From: Robiginitomaculum sp.
GTDB taxonomy: Bacteria > Pseudomonadota > Alphaproteobacteria > Caulobacterales > Maricaulaceae
Assembly (NCBI GenBank): GCA_021776595.1
Contig: JAJFFP010000035.1
Coordinates: forward strand, 1-54,241
Direction: 5' to 3'
Length of the DNA stretch: 54,241 nt
The notes beneath the pieces were generated by a model, which ran no database searches, was not told the DNA's origin, and worked only from the letters and a program-made list of their open reading frames with translations. Of this stretch, positions 1-9,331 are shown piece after piece (position 1 is the stretch's first letter; every line of letters begins with the position of its first letter). A program made the position numbers and the translations under genes.

Positions 1-345
1 TTTGCGCCCAAAGTATTGCAGCGTTTGTTTAAACGCAAATGGCCGCAAGATGTGCTGATGAATATCAATTTCCCCGATTGTCCGCCTGAAGGGGTGAGTG
101 GTATCGAGATAACCCGCATGGGGCGGCGGGATCAGGACCAGTTGGAAGTGCATGAACGCACAGATCCCGGCGGGCGGCCCTATTACTGGTTTGGTTTTAA
201 CGGGCGCCTTTGCACACCGCCACAAGGCACGGATTTACAGGCGGTTTATTCTAATCGTATCTCGGTAACGCCGCTGCATCTGGACCTGACCCATGAAGCC
301 ACGCTGGCGGGGCTGGCCGATGCGGTAAATGATATAACGCTGTAG
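1..345 (+). CDS. surE: 5'-truncated SurE, 5'/3'-nucleotidase (C-terminal part)
   Basis: The reading frame enters from the left edge and stops at 345, so only about 114 C-terminal residues are present; the full family length is about 250. The visible part has the SurE landmarks: the NINFPD strand-turn, a TRMGRRDQ-like segment and the terminal VTPLHLDLTH motif. SurE is a metal-dependent cytoplasmic phosphatase acting on nucleoside monophosphates. The catalytic Asp-Asp and Asn residues lie upstream of the window and cannot be checked. It is followed 9 bases later by pcm; surE-pcm is a classic survival/repair pair. Family identification is firm. Confidence 0.93.
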   Translation, partial: FAPKVLQRLFKRKWPQDVLMNINFPDCPPEGVSGIEITRMGRRDQDQLEVHERTDPGGRPYYWFGFNGRLCTPPQGTDLQAVYSNRISVTPLHLDLTHEATLAGLADAVNDITL

Positions 346-354
346 GCAATTTAG

Positions 355-1002
355 ATGAACCAGAACGCACCTGATATGCGCATAGTTGAGCTGATTATGG
401 CGCTGCGCGCGGCCGGGATCGTGGACAAGTCCGTGCTGGGGGCGCTGGAGCGCACCCCGCGCGAAGTATTCGTCACCACAGAGTTTGCCAAACGGGCCTA
501 TGAAAACCGGGCGCTGCCCATTGCCTGTGGCCAGACCATATCCCAGCCTTTTGTGGTAGCGATGATGACCGAGGCCTTGTGCCTGACGCCGCGCTGCAAT
601 GTGCTGGAAGTGGGCACAGGTTCTGGCTATCAGTGCGCGGTATTATCGCTGCTGGCACGGCGGGTTTACACTATTGAGCGCTATCGCACCTTGCAAAAAA
701 CAGCCGAGGAACGCTTTGAGCACCTGCGCCTGCGCAATATTGTTGCCCGGCTTGGGGACGGGATGCTGGGCTGGCCGGAACAGGACGGTTTTGACCGTAT
801 TCTGGTTACCGCCGGGACCAAAGAGTGTCCGCCGGCACTGTTATCACAATTACGCGAAGGCGGCTTGCTGGTCGCGCCCATCGGGCCACCGGACGGGCAG
901 TTTGTTACCGTGTTTCGCCGCGATGGGGATAGTTTTCACCAACGGCAGGTGGCACCGGTGCGCTTTGTGCCGCTAATCGCCGGCATTGCCAGCGCACTAT
1001 AG
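355..1002 (+). CDS. pcm: Protein-L-isoaspartate O-methyltransferase
   Basis: This 215-residue enzyme methylates isoaspartyl residues with S-adenosylmethionine, starting repair of damaged cytoplasmic proteins. The SAM-binding motif I (VLEVGTGSGYQ) lies near residues 82-92, preceded by the family signature GQTISQP near 61-67. Length is normal for a stand-alone PCMT. The ATG at 355 is 9 bases after the surE stop, with only a weak purine stretch upstream, so translation may be coupled. It is followed by a second, diverged PCMT domain in the next gene. The 110 bases between them can fold (GCGGC/GCCGC near 1032), but I do not call a terminator. Confidence 0.93.
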   Translation: MNQNAPDMRIVELIMALRAAGIVDKSVLGALERTPREVFVTTEFAKRAYENRALPIACGQTISQPFVVAMMTEALCLTPRCNVLEVGTGSGYQCAVLSLLARRVYTIERYRTLQKTAEERFEHLRLRNIVARLGDGMLGWPEQDGFDRILVTAGTKECPPALLSQLREGGLLVAPIGPPDGQFVTVFRRDGDSFHQRQVAPVRFVPLIAGIASAL

Positions 1003-1112
1003 GGCAAGATGCAAATCGAGCGGCAAGACCTGCGGCGTCCCGCCGCGTTGCGGGCCGCATTTTAGACACCATGTCGATAGCAACCCCGTTCCTTGTTATG
1101 GAGAGCTGTCTC

Positions 1113-3113
1113 ATGACCGATTTTAGCCATCGCCGTGGCGTCATGGTGAGTCAATATGTTGCCGGGCGCGGTGTTCGTGATCCTCTGGTTCTGGAGGCCA
1201 TGAACAGCGTGCCGCGAGAGCTTTTTGTTCCTGCGGACCTGCAAAACCTGGCCTATGAGGATGCGCCTTTGCCAATCGCGGCCGGGCAGACCATCTCACA
1301 GCCCTATATCGTTGCATACATGGTGGAGGCCTTAAATCTTGAGGCCGGGGACCGGGTTCTGGAAATTGGTGCCGGGTCTGGTTATGCCGCCGCCGTGCTG
1401 GCCCGGATCGCTGGAAAAGTCTATACGATAGAACGGGTGCAAGAACTGGCGCAGATGGCCAAAGAGAACCTGCACCGTGCCGGGATTGATAATGTCTCTG
1501 TCAAACTTGCCGATGGCACCCTGGGCTGGGCGGACAAGGCACCATTCGATGCCATTCTTGTTTCAGCCGGGGCGCCTGATGTGCCCAGGGAATTACAGGC
1601 GCAGTTAAAGATCGGCGGTCGGCTTGTGGTGCCGGTGGGGGCTTCAACCCGCGCGCAGGAGCTGGTGCGCATTACCCGTCTGGACGAGGAAAATTTTCGT
1701 CGCGAGGACCTCGCAGATGTCCGTTTCGTCCCGTTAATTGGTGCCAATGGCTGGGAGGTTGAGGAATCCGGTGTGCCGCAAACCGCACCGCGCACGGTGC
1801 GTAAAACCGCGACCGGGGATGCCGCCCTTGCGGGGGCAATCGTGCGCGCCGGAGAAGGTTTTACACACCTGCAAAGCGCTGATCTTACCCCTCTTCTGGA
1901 ACGCATAGGGGATGCCAGGGTCGTGCTTCTGGGCGAGGCTAGTCACGGCACCAGTGAGTTTTACCAGATGCGGGCGCGGATCAGCGAGGCGCTGATCCAT
2001 GAAAAGGACTTTACGGTGATCGCCGTTGAGGGCGACTGGCCGGATATGATGCACGTTAATCATTATATTCATCATCGTCAGGCCCCGTCTTCTGAATGGG
2101 AGACCTTTGCCCGCTTTCCCACCTGGATGTGGCGTAACCGCGAAGTCAAGAATTTTGTCGATACCCTGCATCGTCATAATGCACAGACGGATAAGAAAAA
2201 TCAGGTAAGTGTCTATGGGCTGGACCTGTATTCGCTCTTTACTTCTATCCAGGCGGTGCTTGGATATCTTGATGATAAGGACCCGGAACTGGCCGCCATT
2301 GCCCGCCAGCGTTATGGCTGCCTCAGCCCCTGGGAAGCAGACCCTGCCGCCTATGGCCACGCGGCGCTGCGCGGAGCCTACAAAAGCTGTGAGGATGATG
2401 TGACGCATATGCTTACCGCAATGCTCAAAGCCCGTATACACGACACCAATGGTATGGATGGCGAGGCCATGGATGCGGTGCAAAATGCCCGCATAATCGC
2501 CAATGCCGAGCAGTATTACCGGATTATGTATTATGGCTCACGGGCTTCGTGGAATTTACGCGACCAGCATATGTTTGACACCCTTCAGGCGCTGCGCCAG
2601 TTTCATGGTGCCGATACAAAAGTCATTGTCTGGGCACATAATTCGCATGTGGGCAATGCACAGGCAACCGAGATGTCTGCCCGTGGCGAGTTCAATATTG
2701 GTCAACTTTGCACGGAAAGTTTTGGCCATGATGTTTATAAAATCGGCTTTGGAACGGATCATGGCACCGTAGCGGCGGCATCGGACTGGGATGGACCCAT
2801 GCAGATCAAGCAGGTTCGACCGGCGCACCGGCAAAGTTATGAACACCAGTTCCACCTGACCAACACGCCGGGCTTGCTGCTTCCCTTGCGTGGGGCACCA
2901 GATGAGGTTCGCCAGGCCTTGCTGGCCCCCCGTCTGGAACGCGCCATCGGTGTGATTTATCGGCCGGAAACAGAGTTGGCGAGCCATTATTTCGAGGCGA
3001 TCCTGCCGCGCCAGTTTGATGAATATATCTGGCTGGACGAAACCCGCGCGGTCACGCCATTGCCAACCGGCCAAATTCCTGGGCTTGCAGAGACATATCC
3101 CTTTGGCGTGTAG
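1113..3113 (+). CDS. Fusion of isoaspartate methyltransferase and erythromycin-esterase-family domain
   Basis: Residues 1 to about 205 form a complete PCMT domain (GQTISQP; VLEIGAGSGYAA). A linker of about 45 residues leads to an erythromycin-esterase-like domain filling the rest. That domain shows LLGEASHGTSEFY with Glu275 and His278, EGDWPD, and AHNSHVG with His509 and His512; these match the catalytic metal-independent hydrolase core of the Ere family. I chose ATG 1113 because GGAGAG sits 7 bases upstream; the in-frame ATGs at 1071 and 1098 lack such a site. The PCMT half is clearly similar to the preceding pcm, so this is a tandem paralogue that gained a second domain. Whether it hydrolyses macrolides is not shown by sequence; many Ere homologues have unknown esterase substrates. 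Confidence 0.9.
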   Translation: MTDFSHRRGVMVSQYVAGRGVRDPLVLEAMNSVPRELFVPADLQNLAYEDAPLPIAAGQTISQPYIVAYMVEALNLEAGDRVLEIGAGSGYAAAVLARIAGKVYTIERVQELAQMAKENLHRAGIDNVSVKLADGTLGWADKAPFDAILVSAGAPDVPRELQAQLKIGGRLVVPVGASTRAQELVRITRLDEENFRREDLADVRFVPLIGANGWEVEESGVPQTAPRTVRKTATGDAALAGAIVRAGEGFTHLQSADLTPLLERIGDARVVLLGEASHGTSEFYQMRARISEALIHEKDFTVIAVEGDWPDMMHVNHYIHHRQAPSSEWETFARFPTWMWRNREVKNFVDTLHRHNAQTDKKNQVSVYGLDLYSLFTSIQAVLGYLDDKDPELAAIARQRYGCLSPWEADPAAYGHAALRGAYKSCEDDVTHMLTAMLKARIHDTNGMDGEAMDAVQNARIIANAEQYYRIMYYGSRASWNLRDQHMFDTLQALRQFHGADTKVIVWAHNSHVGNAQATEMSARGEFNIGQLCTESFGHDVYKIGFGTDHGTVAAASDWDGPMQIKQVRPAHRQSYEHQFHLTNTPGLLLPLRGAPDEVRQALLAPRLERAIGVIYRPETELASHYFEAILPRQFDEYIWLDETRAVTPLPTGQIPGLAETYPFGV

Positions 3114-3147
3114 GAAACCGTTAAGGATAACCGCCTAAATTGGCGTG

Positions 3148-4467
3148 ATGATACGGATTTTATCCATTTTGGTGCTGGCCACCGGTTTATTGGCCGCCTG
3201 CGGGCACCCGCGCGGCCCGGCACCTGTGGTTTATCACGGCGATGCCCCCTCCAGCCCGCCACCGGAGATCACTCGTGATGAAAGCATTCCCGATGCAGCA
3301 CCAACGCAAGCGGTCGAAAGCTATGATCTGGAACCGCTGGAACCGGTTGGTCCCGATGGAAAGTATAGTGATGTTCAAGGCAGATCATCCAATTTAGCGC
3401 GTCTGCCAGATGTGCCGGTAAAAGACGCGGCCAATGTTGCCTTTGATGCACAAGCAGCAGCCAGAAATGCACAAGGCGCCGTAGCCGGGCAAACGGCCTC
3501 AGCGGGGGGAAGCGCGCTAAAGGGAGCGGCAAAAATTGCCAAAACCGGCGGCAAATTAGGACGCAAGGCCATTCAAAATGGTAAGCGCGTCAAGGATAAG
3601 CGCCCGAAATTTGACCGAACTGCGGTGCAACCCCCCCGGCAGGTGGAAGTCGTCCCTGCCAAGGCCCGTCCGGCCAGCGTCAAGGTTGGCAAGGGCGATA
3701 CCCTGTTTGCCATATCCGAAAAATACCAGATTGCGCTCAAGCCTCTGATTGCGGTGAATAATCTGAAACCGCCTTACGCCCTTAACGCCGGGCAGACGCT
3801 TAAACTGCCCCCGCCTCTGCATTACCGGGTGCGGCGCGGCGATACGGTGATGTCAATTTCCCGCCGCTTTTCGCTGGATTTCCGCTCGCTGGCCCTGATC
3901 AATAACATTGCACCGCCATATAATCTGCGCGCCAATGAATTGCTGATCCTGCCGGCCCTGTCGCGCGCCGTAGATGGTAAATGGAAAAGCGCGGCAGCGC
4001 GCCGAACTGGTGCAGTTAAACCCTCAAAAGGCAGATCCACAAGCCCGGTGATAGCCAAAAGAGGACAGGTGCGGGCACCGGCAAAAACATCCACCTTTGT
4101 CTGGCCCATTAAAGGCCGGGTGGTTTCCGGTTTTGGGGCCAAGCCTGGCGGCACCCGCAATGACGGGATTAATATTGCCGCGCCGGCGGGCACGGCGGTT
4201 CGTGCTGCCGGCGATGGTATTGTTGTTTATGCAGGGGCGGAGCTAAAGAGTTTTGGTAATCTGATTTTGATCCGTCATCCCAATGGCTGGGTTAGCGCTT
4301 ATGCCCATAATCAAAAGCTGCTGGTCAAGGAAGGTGCCAAGGTCAAAACCGGCGACAGCATTGCCGAAGTGGGGGCCACAGGATCGGTCAGCAGCCCGCA
4401 ATTACATTTTGAAACCCGCCGTGGCCGTGATCCGTTAAATCCGCTGCTGCACCTGCCAAAAGCCTGA
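3148..4467 (+). CDS. LysM-LytM lipoprotein, DipM/NlpD-type amidase activator
   Basis: 439 residues. A lipoprotein signal ends in the lipobox LLAAC (Cys18), followed by a Pro/Ala-rich stretch, two LysM peptidoglycan-binding repeats (about 178-221 and 225-268) and a C-terminal M23/LytM domain (about 317-436). The first zinc-ligand motif of active M23 peptidases (HxxxD) reads NDGIN here, with Asn338 and Asn342, while His387 and His420 remain. The domain is therefore probably not a peptidase but a LytM factor that activates cell-separation amidases, as NlpD does. Position after surE-pcm and before yajC-secD is the usual alphaproteobacterial one. GTG at 3145, one codon earlier, is an alternative start; neither has a good Shine-Dalgarno. 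Confidence 0.88.
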   Translation: MIRILSILVLATGLLAACGHPRGPAPVVYHGDAPSSPPPEITRDESIPDAAPTQAVESYDLEPLEPVGPDGKYSDVQGRSSNLARLPDVPVKDAANVAFDAQAAARNAQGAVAGQTASAGGSALKGAAKIAKTGGKLGRKAIQNGKRVKDKRPKFDRTAVQPPRQVEVVPAKARPASVKVGKGDTLFAISEKYQIALKPLIAVNNLKPPYALNAGQTLKLPPPLHYRVRRGDTVMSISRRFSLDFRSLALINNIAPPYNLRANELLILPALSRAVDGKWKSAAARRTGAVKPSKGRSTSPVIAKRGQVRAPAKTSTFVWPIKGRVVSGFGAKPGGTRNDGINIAAPAGTAVRAAGDGIVVYAGAELKSFGNLILIRHPNGWVSAYAHNQKLLVKEGAKVKTGDSIAEVGATGSVSSPQLHFETRRGRDPLNPLLHLPKA

Positions 4468-4620
4468 CCAATTGTGCAATGTTCACGACAAACTGCACGA
4501 AAAACCCTGATCGATAAAATTTTATCTATCTTTTTAAATCACCGTTAGAAACCGTTTGTTATGGTGCATTCAATGGCGACCAATCAAGGCGCTGTAGTAA
4601 AAAATATCGGGGTGACTGTA

Positions 4621-4962
4621 ATGAACATGATTAAAAAAATGGCTTTGTGTGCAGGTCTGGTTTTTGCCACGTCTTCCATGATTGCGGTGCCAACGGCAAT
4701 GGCTGCTGATGCCAAGCTGGTGGCCAAAAAGCGCGTGGCACCGGTTTATCCGCGCGGTGCAGAGCGTCGCAAAATAGAAGGTCATGTGGTGGTGACCTAT
4801 TCAGTAGGTGTCGATGGCAAGGTTAGCAATGTGGCCGTGGCCGAAGCCATGCCCGAAGGTGTCTTTGATGATGCTGCCATGAAAGCGGTTTCCAAATGGA
4901 AGTATGAGCCGCCTGCAAACCCGGTTGATGGGGCACGGGCTAAAATCCGCTTTAAGCTGTAA
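4621..4962 (+). CDS. Small exported TonB C-terminal-domain protein
   Basis: 113 residues. A signal peptide (MIKKMALCAG... ending AMA) is followed directly by a TonB C-terminal domain, recognisable by the PVYPRGAERRKIEG segment, VTYSVGVDGKVSNV and the closing KWKYEPP. There is no N-terminal membrane anchor or Pro-rich spacer as in true TonB, so it is unlikely to energise transport alone; stand-alone TonB-C domains of this sort are common periplasmic proteins of unknown role. ATG 4621 was chosen over the in-frame ATG at 4561 because GGGGTGA precedes it and the signal peptide then starts correctly. A strong terminator follows. Confidence 0.82.
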   Translation: MNMIKKMALCAGLVFATSSMIAVPTAMAADAKLVAKKRVAPVYPRGAERRKIEGHVVVTYSVGVDGKVSNVAVAEAMPEGVFDDAAMKAVSKWKYEPPANPVDGARAKIRFKL

Positions 4963-4990
4963 GTTTACCAAAATAAACTGTGAAATATCT

Positions 4991-5021
4991 GGCTCCCCCG
5001 CGCGCGGGGGAGCCTTTTATT
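4991..5021 (+). terminator. Rho-independent terminator after the TonB-C gene
   Basis: A perfect 24-base inverted repeat at 4991-5014 (arm GGCTCCCCCGCG) is followed at once by TTTTATT. The arm is very GC-rich and the placement, 28 bases past the stop, is typical. It isolates the TonB-C gene from the chemoreceptor downstream. Confidence 0.92.
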
Positions 5022-5085
5022 AACCATTTGCATTAAAAATTACCCGGTACTAGCAGCATGACACGGCTGTTTTATAGCTCTAATC

Positions 5086-5092
5086 GGGGAGG
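5086..5092 (+). promoter_or_regulatory. Shine-Dalgarno site placed for an ATC start codon
   Basis: GGGGAGG at 5086-5092 is an excellent ribosome-binding site. Five bases downstream lies ATC (5098) in the frame of the chemoreceptor, giving an N-terminus of the form (M)[14 protein letters not shown]. No ATG, GTG or TTG lies at a usable distance; the first conventional start in frame is TTG at 5116, 23 bases away. Either ATC is used, or ATG mutated to ATC, or the base is a sequencing error. Confidence 0.55.
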
Positions 5093-5115
5093 CTATCATC
5101 AAACGCTTCAATTTT

Positions 5116-7143
5116 TTGCAAACCATCAGCGCTCGTCTATTGTTGGCCTTTGGCACAATAGCGGCTTTCACTATCATTGCGGTTGGGATTGGCCTGTGGA
5201 GTAATGCCAAGACCACTGCCGTTCAAAATGAAATCAGCAGTGTTCATTTAAGCAATCTGGACAGTTCACTAAAACTGTCTGTTACAGGCTCTGCCTTGCT
5301 TAGCGCCGTAGATGATCTGGAACGATCGCGCACCAGAGCCGAGGAAATGGCAGCGATGGAACGTATAGGCACGCATAATGAGGCATTGACCCGTCTTGTG
5401 GCCGAAGTGAGCCGCAAGCAAAGTAATAAGAGCACAATCGTCAAAGACCTAACTGAAGAGGCTGCGGCTTTTCCCGAAATGGTCAACACTCTTGAAACCC
5501 TTGTCACTGACCGGCTGGAGCGGAACGAACGGGTGGCGAATGCCTTTAACAGGGCGCGCGTATTGCGACAGGGGCTAAACACCGAACTGGAAACCCAGCT
5601 GGAAACCGCTGATGAATTTGATATTGAATCTCTATTGCGGATTCTAATGTCAGCCAATGTGCTGACCGTGACCTATGCCGAAGCGATTGCCAGTGATTCC
5701 GTTAAAGATATTGCACAAATTGAAGAAGAATTCTCCGGGGCTGCCAGTGAGTTGAAATCCAATGTGGCGATCATGGGCAGCAGTCTGTCCGATGATGTGC
5801 GCAATCGCGCCGGTGAACTATCGGGCATTGGGCGTGGGAATGATTCCATCTTTGCCGAACGCAAAACGCAATTGGTCAAAAATGCCATGATCGAGGACAA
5901 GGTGATCGAGTTGCAGGAGCTTTCCAACAAACTGGATGCGGATGTCACAAAATTTGGTGCCGAGACCCGTCAGGCCGCCCTGGCTGCCGGTGAGCGGGCA
6001 TCGCGCGCGGCCAGCACGGGGCGGATTCTTCTCTTGATTATGGCTGTGGCCAGCATTGCGGCCAGCGCGGCCATCGTCTGGTTCTATGTGGTGCGTAATG
6101 TTTCTTATCGCCTTTCCTGCATGAGTGCGGTGATGCGCCGTCTGGCTGAGGGGGATTTGTCGGTGACTATTGAACCGGCGGCTTCGGATGAAATTTCTGA
6201 AATGGCGCGTGCCCTGCTTGTATTCAAGGAAAACATGATCAAAACCAGGAGTATGACCGAAGAGCAGCAACGAACCGCTGAAGAACGTATTAAACGCGGC
6301 GAGCATCTGGCCAAACTGATCGAGGAATTTGATACCGGCATTACCACTTTACTGGAATCTATTGGTGCATCCATGGGTGAGCTGGATTCCAGCGCCGGTA
6401 TCATGACCGATGTGGCCGAAAGCACGGCTGGCCGCGCCAGTTCTGTGGCTTCAGCATCCGATATGGCAGCGCAAAATGTTCAGGCGGTCAGCGCAGCAGC
6501 AGAGGAATTATCGGTTACCGTGGATTCGATTTCTGAACAGGTAGGCACTTCGGCGCAAGTAGCCGCCAATGCGGTGCAGGAAGCCGAAAAAACCACAGAG
6601 CAGATGAAAACCTTGCAAGAGGTATCTGCGGGCATTTCAGAAGTGACCGCCCTGATCAATGATATTGCCGAGCAAACCAACCTGTTGGCGCTTAATGCCA
6701 CCATCGAAGCGGCCCGTGCCGGTGAAGCCGGGTCTGGATTTGCAGTTGTGGCCTCGGAGGTTAAAAGCCTGGCTTCGCAAACCGGTAAAGCCACCGAGCA
6801 GATTGCCCAACAGATCGAGCAAATGCAAAGTGCCACCACCGGAGCGGCACAATCACTTTCCGGTATTCGCAAGATCATTCAGGAACTTGCCGATAATTCA
6901 GATGCCATTTCACACGCACTGAACGAACAAAGACAGGCCACGCAGGAAATTGCCTCCAGCGTGGTGCAGGCTTCGCAAGGCACTGCAGAGGTTAATCATA
7001 ATATTGGTGGGCTGAGCGAATCTGCCAATGAAGTGGGCAGCGTCTCAAGCCAGGTAAAAATGGCCGTTGCCAGCCTTTCCGAACAATCGCAACAATTGCG
7101 TAAAAACGTGGATGGCTTTTTGGCCGATGTGCAATCTGCATAA
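5116..7143 (+). CDS. Methyl-accepting chemotaxis protein
   Basis: About 675 residues. One transmembrane helix at about 7-28, a helical periplasmic sensor region of about 270 residues, a second helix at about 303-325, a HAMP domain ([14 protein letters not shown]) and a cytoplasmic signalling coiled coil. The hairpin tip that binds CheA/CheW is well preserved ([20 protein letters not shown], near 516-535). There is no C-terminal CheR/CheB pentapeptide. No chemotaxis genes are nearby, so it is an orphan receptor of unknown ligand. TTG 5116 is annotated as the first conventional start; the better-placed ATC at 5098 is described separately. The monocistronic unit is bounded upstream by a terminator. 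Confidence 0.9.
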   Translation: MQTISARLLLAFGTIAAFTIIAVGIGLWSNAKTTAVQNEISSVHLSNLDSSLKLSVTGSALLSAVDDLERSRTRAEEMAAMERIGTHNEALTRLVAEVSRKQSNKSTIVKDLTEEAAAFPEMVNTLETLVTDRLERNERVANAFNRARVLRQGLNTELETQLETADEFDIESLLRILMSANVLTVTYAEAIASDSVKDIAQIEEEFSGAASELKSNVAIMGSSLSDDVRNRAGELSGIGRGNDSIFAERKTQLVKNAMIEDKVIELQELSNKLDADVTKFGAETRQAALAAGERASRAASTGRILLLIMAVASIAASAAIVWFYVVRNVSYRLSCMSAVMRRLAEGDLSVTIEPAASDEISEMARALLVFKENMIKTRSMTEEQQRTAEERIKRGEHLAKLIEEFDTGITTLLESIGASMGELDSSAGIMTDVAESTAGRASSVASASDMAAQNVQAVSAAAEELSVTVDSISEQVGTSAQVAANAVQEAEKTTEQMKTLQEVSAGISEVTALINDIAEQTNLLALNATIEAARAGEAGSGFAVVASEVKSLASQTGKATEQIAQQIEQMQSATTGAAQSLSGIRKIIQELADNSDAISHALNEQRQATQEIASSVVQASQGTAEVNHNIGGLSESANEVGSVSSQVKMAVASLSEQSQQLRKNVDGFLADVQSA

Positions 7144-7326
7144 ATTTTCAGGCCCTTATATAAGCCTGTTATATGAGATGGTGTGATTTGCATGGATTCC
7201 CCGCCTTGGGTAATTGCAATTCACGCCATCGCTCTTATATTCCCCACAACTGGACGCCGTTGGTCCGGCACCGCGCCTGAATTGTTTTTGCACAATTAGG
7301 CGGTGGCATCACATAGGGGAAGATTA

Positions 7327-7686
7327 ATGACCATATTACCGATGATGGCTGTCGCAATTCAGGCTGCACCAGAGGGGGCAAGCCCGCTATATTCCATAGG
7401 GATGATGGTGGCGCTCTTTGCCATTTTTTACTTTCTGCTCATTCGCCCGCAACAAAAACGCGCCAAGGAACATCGCTCTATGGTCGATGCGGTCAAACGC
7501 GGTGATCGCGTGGTTACAGGTGGCGGCCTGATTGGCAAAGTGGCCAAGGTAAGCGGTGAGGAAGTTCAAATTGATCTGGGTGAAGGAATGCGGGTCACCG
7601 CGATCAAGTCCACCTTGCAGGACATTCAGTCCAAAACCGCACCCAGGGCGGCCAATGATGCCAAGGCCAAGGCGAAAAAATCATAA
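7327..7686 (+). CDS. yajC: Sec translocon accessory protein YajC
   Basis: 119 residues with one transmembrane helix (about 23-43, VALFAIFYFLLIRPQQKR) followed by a basic, then Lys/Ala-rich, cytoplasmic tail. The IRPQQKRAKEH motif and GDRVVTGGGLIGKV segment are diagnostic of YajC, a partner of SecDF in the inner membrane. ATG 7327 has AGGGGA six bases upstream; an in-frame start at 7303 has no such site. The stop lies 3 bases before secD, indicating one transcript. The 183 bases upstream hold no gene and presumably the operon promoter. Confidence 0.95.
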   Translation: MTILPMMAVAIQAAPEGASPLYSIGMMVALFAIFYFLLIRPQQKRAKEHRSMVDAVKRGDRVVTGGGLIGKVAKVSGEEVQIDLGEGMRVTAIKSTLQDIQSKTAPRAANDAKAKAKKS

Positions 7687-7689
7687 AAC

Positions 7690-9321
7690 ATGTTACACTT
7701 TTCCAAACTTAAACAAGCAATTCTCTGGCTGATTGTCCTTGCCGGATTGCTCTTTGCCCTGCCCAATGTGTTGCCCGAAAAAATTCGCGGCGGCGCGGAT
7801 GTGCAAGGCTCCATGCCATCATTTTTGCCCTATAAAACGGTCAATCTGGGGCTTGATCTGCAAGGCGGCACACACCTTCTTTATGAAGTGGATGTGCAAT
7901 CGGTCAAGCAGGCCAAACTGGAAGCCGCCGCTGATGATGCCCGTCAGTTTTTGCGTAGTGAAAAACCAATCATTCCGGCTACTGGTTTCAAAATCAATGG
8001 CGATACGGTTACGTTTCGTCTGGCCCGACCGGCGCAGATGGAAGAGGCGCTAAAGCGGATCAAGCCCATCAATACGGTGGATCAGGCGTTATCGCTGACT
8101 GGTGGATCAAAGCCACCTTTTGTTATTGAAAGCGATCCGTTAAGCGGGAAGATCACCCTGACCCTGACCAAGGAAGCCCTGGACAAGGAAATCAGGGATG
8201 CGGTGGCGCGTTCCATCGAGGTGATCCGCCAGCGTATTGATGAGCTGGGCACCCGTGAGCCAACCATTCAGCGTAAAGGTGATGATCGCATCATTGTTGA
8301 AGTGCCGGGCAAGAGTGACCCGGAACGGATCAAGGAACTGGTGGGACAAACTGCCAAAATGACCTTTCACATGCTGGATACTTCTGTGACCATTGGTGAA
8401 GCGCGCGCCGGGAGAATACCACCAGGTGCCAAACTTGTGGAGGGGTCCAATCCATCTGAGCCTTATGTGCTGATCCGCCGTCGCCCGCTGGTGGATGGTG
8501 AGGACCTGGTGGATTCCAAGCCCTCATTTAACCAAAGTGGTCAACCGGCTGTGTCTTTTCGCTTTAATGGCAAAGGCGCGCGGCGGTTTGGCAAGGCCAC
8601 GGCAGAAAATGTTGGTCGCCGTTTTGCCATCGTTCTGGATGATAGGGTCATCTCCGCACCGGTCATTAACTCCCCCATTCTGGGTGGCTCAGGCATTATT
8701 GAAGGCGGCTTTACCACCGAAAGCGCCAATGATCTTTCCATTTTGCTACGCGCCGGTGCTTTGCCGGCCAAGCTCACGGTACTGGATCAGGGCACGGTGG
8801 GTGCCGAGCTGGGGGCGGATTCGATCCGGGCAGGTGCCATCGCGCTGATCATCGGGTTTGTCGCTGTGGTCATCTTTATGGTGCTGGTATATGGCATGTT
8901 GGGCCTTATCTCTGATGCGGCTCTTATTGCCAATGTGCTTCTTATGATGGGGGCTTTATCGGCTTTGCAGGCGACCCTGACCTTGCCGGGTATTGCCGGG
9001 ATCATCCTGACCATCGGTATGGCGGTGGATGCCAATGTGCTGATTTTCGGGCGTGTGCGCGAAGAATACCGCAATGGGAAAACCCCCATGAATGCTATTG
9101 AAACCGGCTATGCCAAGGCGCGATCAACCATATTGGATGCCAATATCACCACTTTGATTGCCGCCGTATTGTTGTTGCAGTTTGGTTCTGGCCCGGTAAA
9201 GGGCTTTGGTGTAACGCTCGCGATCGGGATTATCACCTCGGTATTTACCGCCTTTGTTTTCTCACGCCTGCTGACCTCATACTGGCTGTTTAAAACCAAA
9301 CCCAAAACCCTGCCGATTTAA
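7690..9321 (+). CDS. secD: Protein translocase subunit SecD
   Basis: 543 residues. An N-terminal membrane helix (about 8-28) is followed by the motif LGLDLQGGTHLLYEVD, a large periplasmic P1 domain, and a C-terminal block of five helices containing GIAGIILTIGMAVDANVLIF and the closing transporter helices. SecD with SecF uses proton motive force to pull proteins out of the SecYEG channel. It starts 3 bases after yajC and ends 10 bases before secF. All family motifs are present, with no truncation. Confidence 0.97.
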   Translation: MLHFSKLKQAILWLIVLAGLLFALPNVLPEKIRGGADVQGSMPSFLPYKTVNLGLDLQGGTHLLYEVDVQSVKQAKLEAAADDARQFLRSEKPIIPATGFKINGDTVTFRLARPAQMEEALKRIKPINTVDQALSLTGGSKPPFVIESDPLSGKITLTLTKEALDKEIRDAVARSIEVIRQRIDELGTREPTIQRKGDDRIIVEVPGKSDPERIKELVGQTAKMTFHMLDTSVTIGEARAGRIPPGAKLVEGSNPSEPYVLIRRRPLVDGEDLVDSKPSFNQSGQPAVSFRFNGKGARRFGKATAENVGRRFAIVLDDRVISAPVINSPILGGSGIIEGGFTTESANDLSILLRAGALPAKLTVLDQGTVGAELGADSIRAGAIALIIGFVAVVIFMVLVYGMLGLISDAALIANVLLMMGALSALQATLTLPGIAGIILTIGMAVDANVLIFGRVREEYRNGKTPMNAIETGYAKARSTILDANITTLIAAVLLLQFGSGPVKGFGVTLAIGIITSVFTAFVFSRLLTSYWLFKTKPKTLPI

Positions 9322-9331
9322 GGATACCGAT

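Noticed and set aside
1734-2483. Long antisense open frame (249 codons) under the Ere domain
   Set aside because: It is a shadow of codon bias in the real gene. Similar antisense frames at 16091-16837, 18639-19316 and 21251-22000 were rejected for the same reason.
1113-3113. Macrolide-resistance cassette
   Set aside because: There are no mobile-element signs, and the gene lies in a conserved surE-pcm-LytM neighbourhood; the esterase domain looks like a chromosomal family member.
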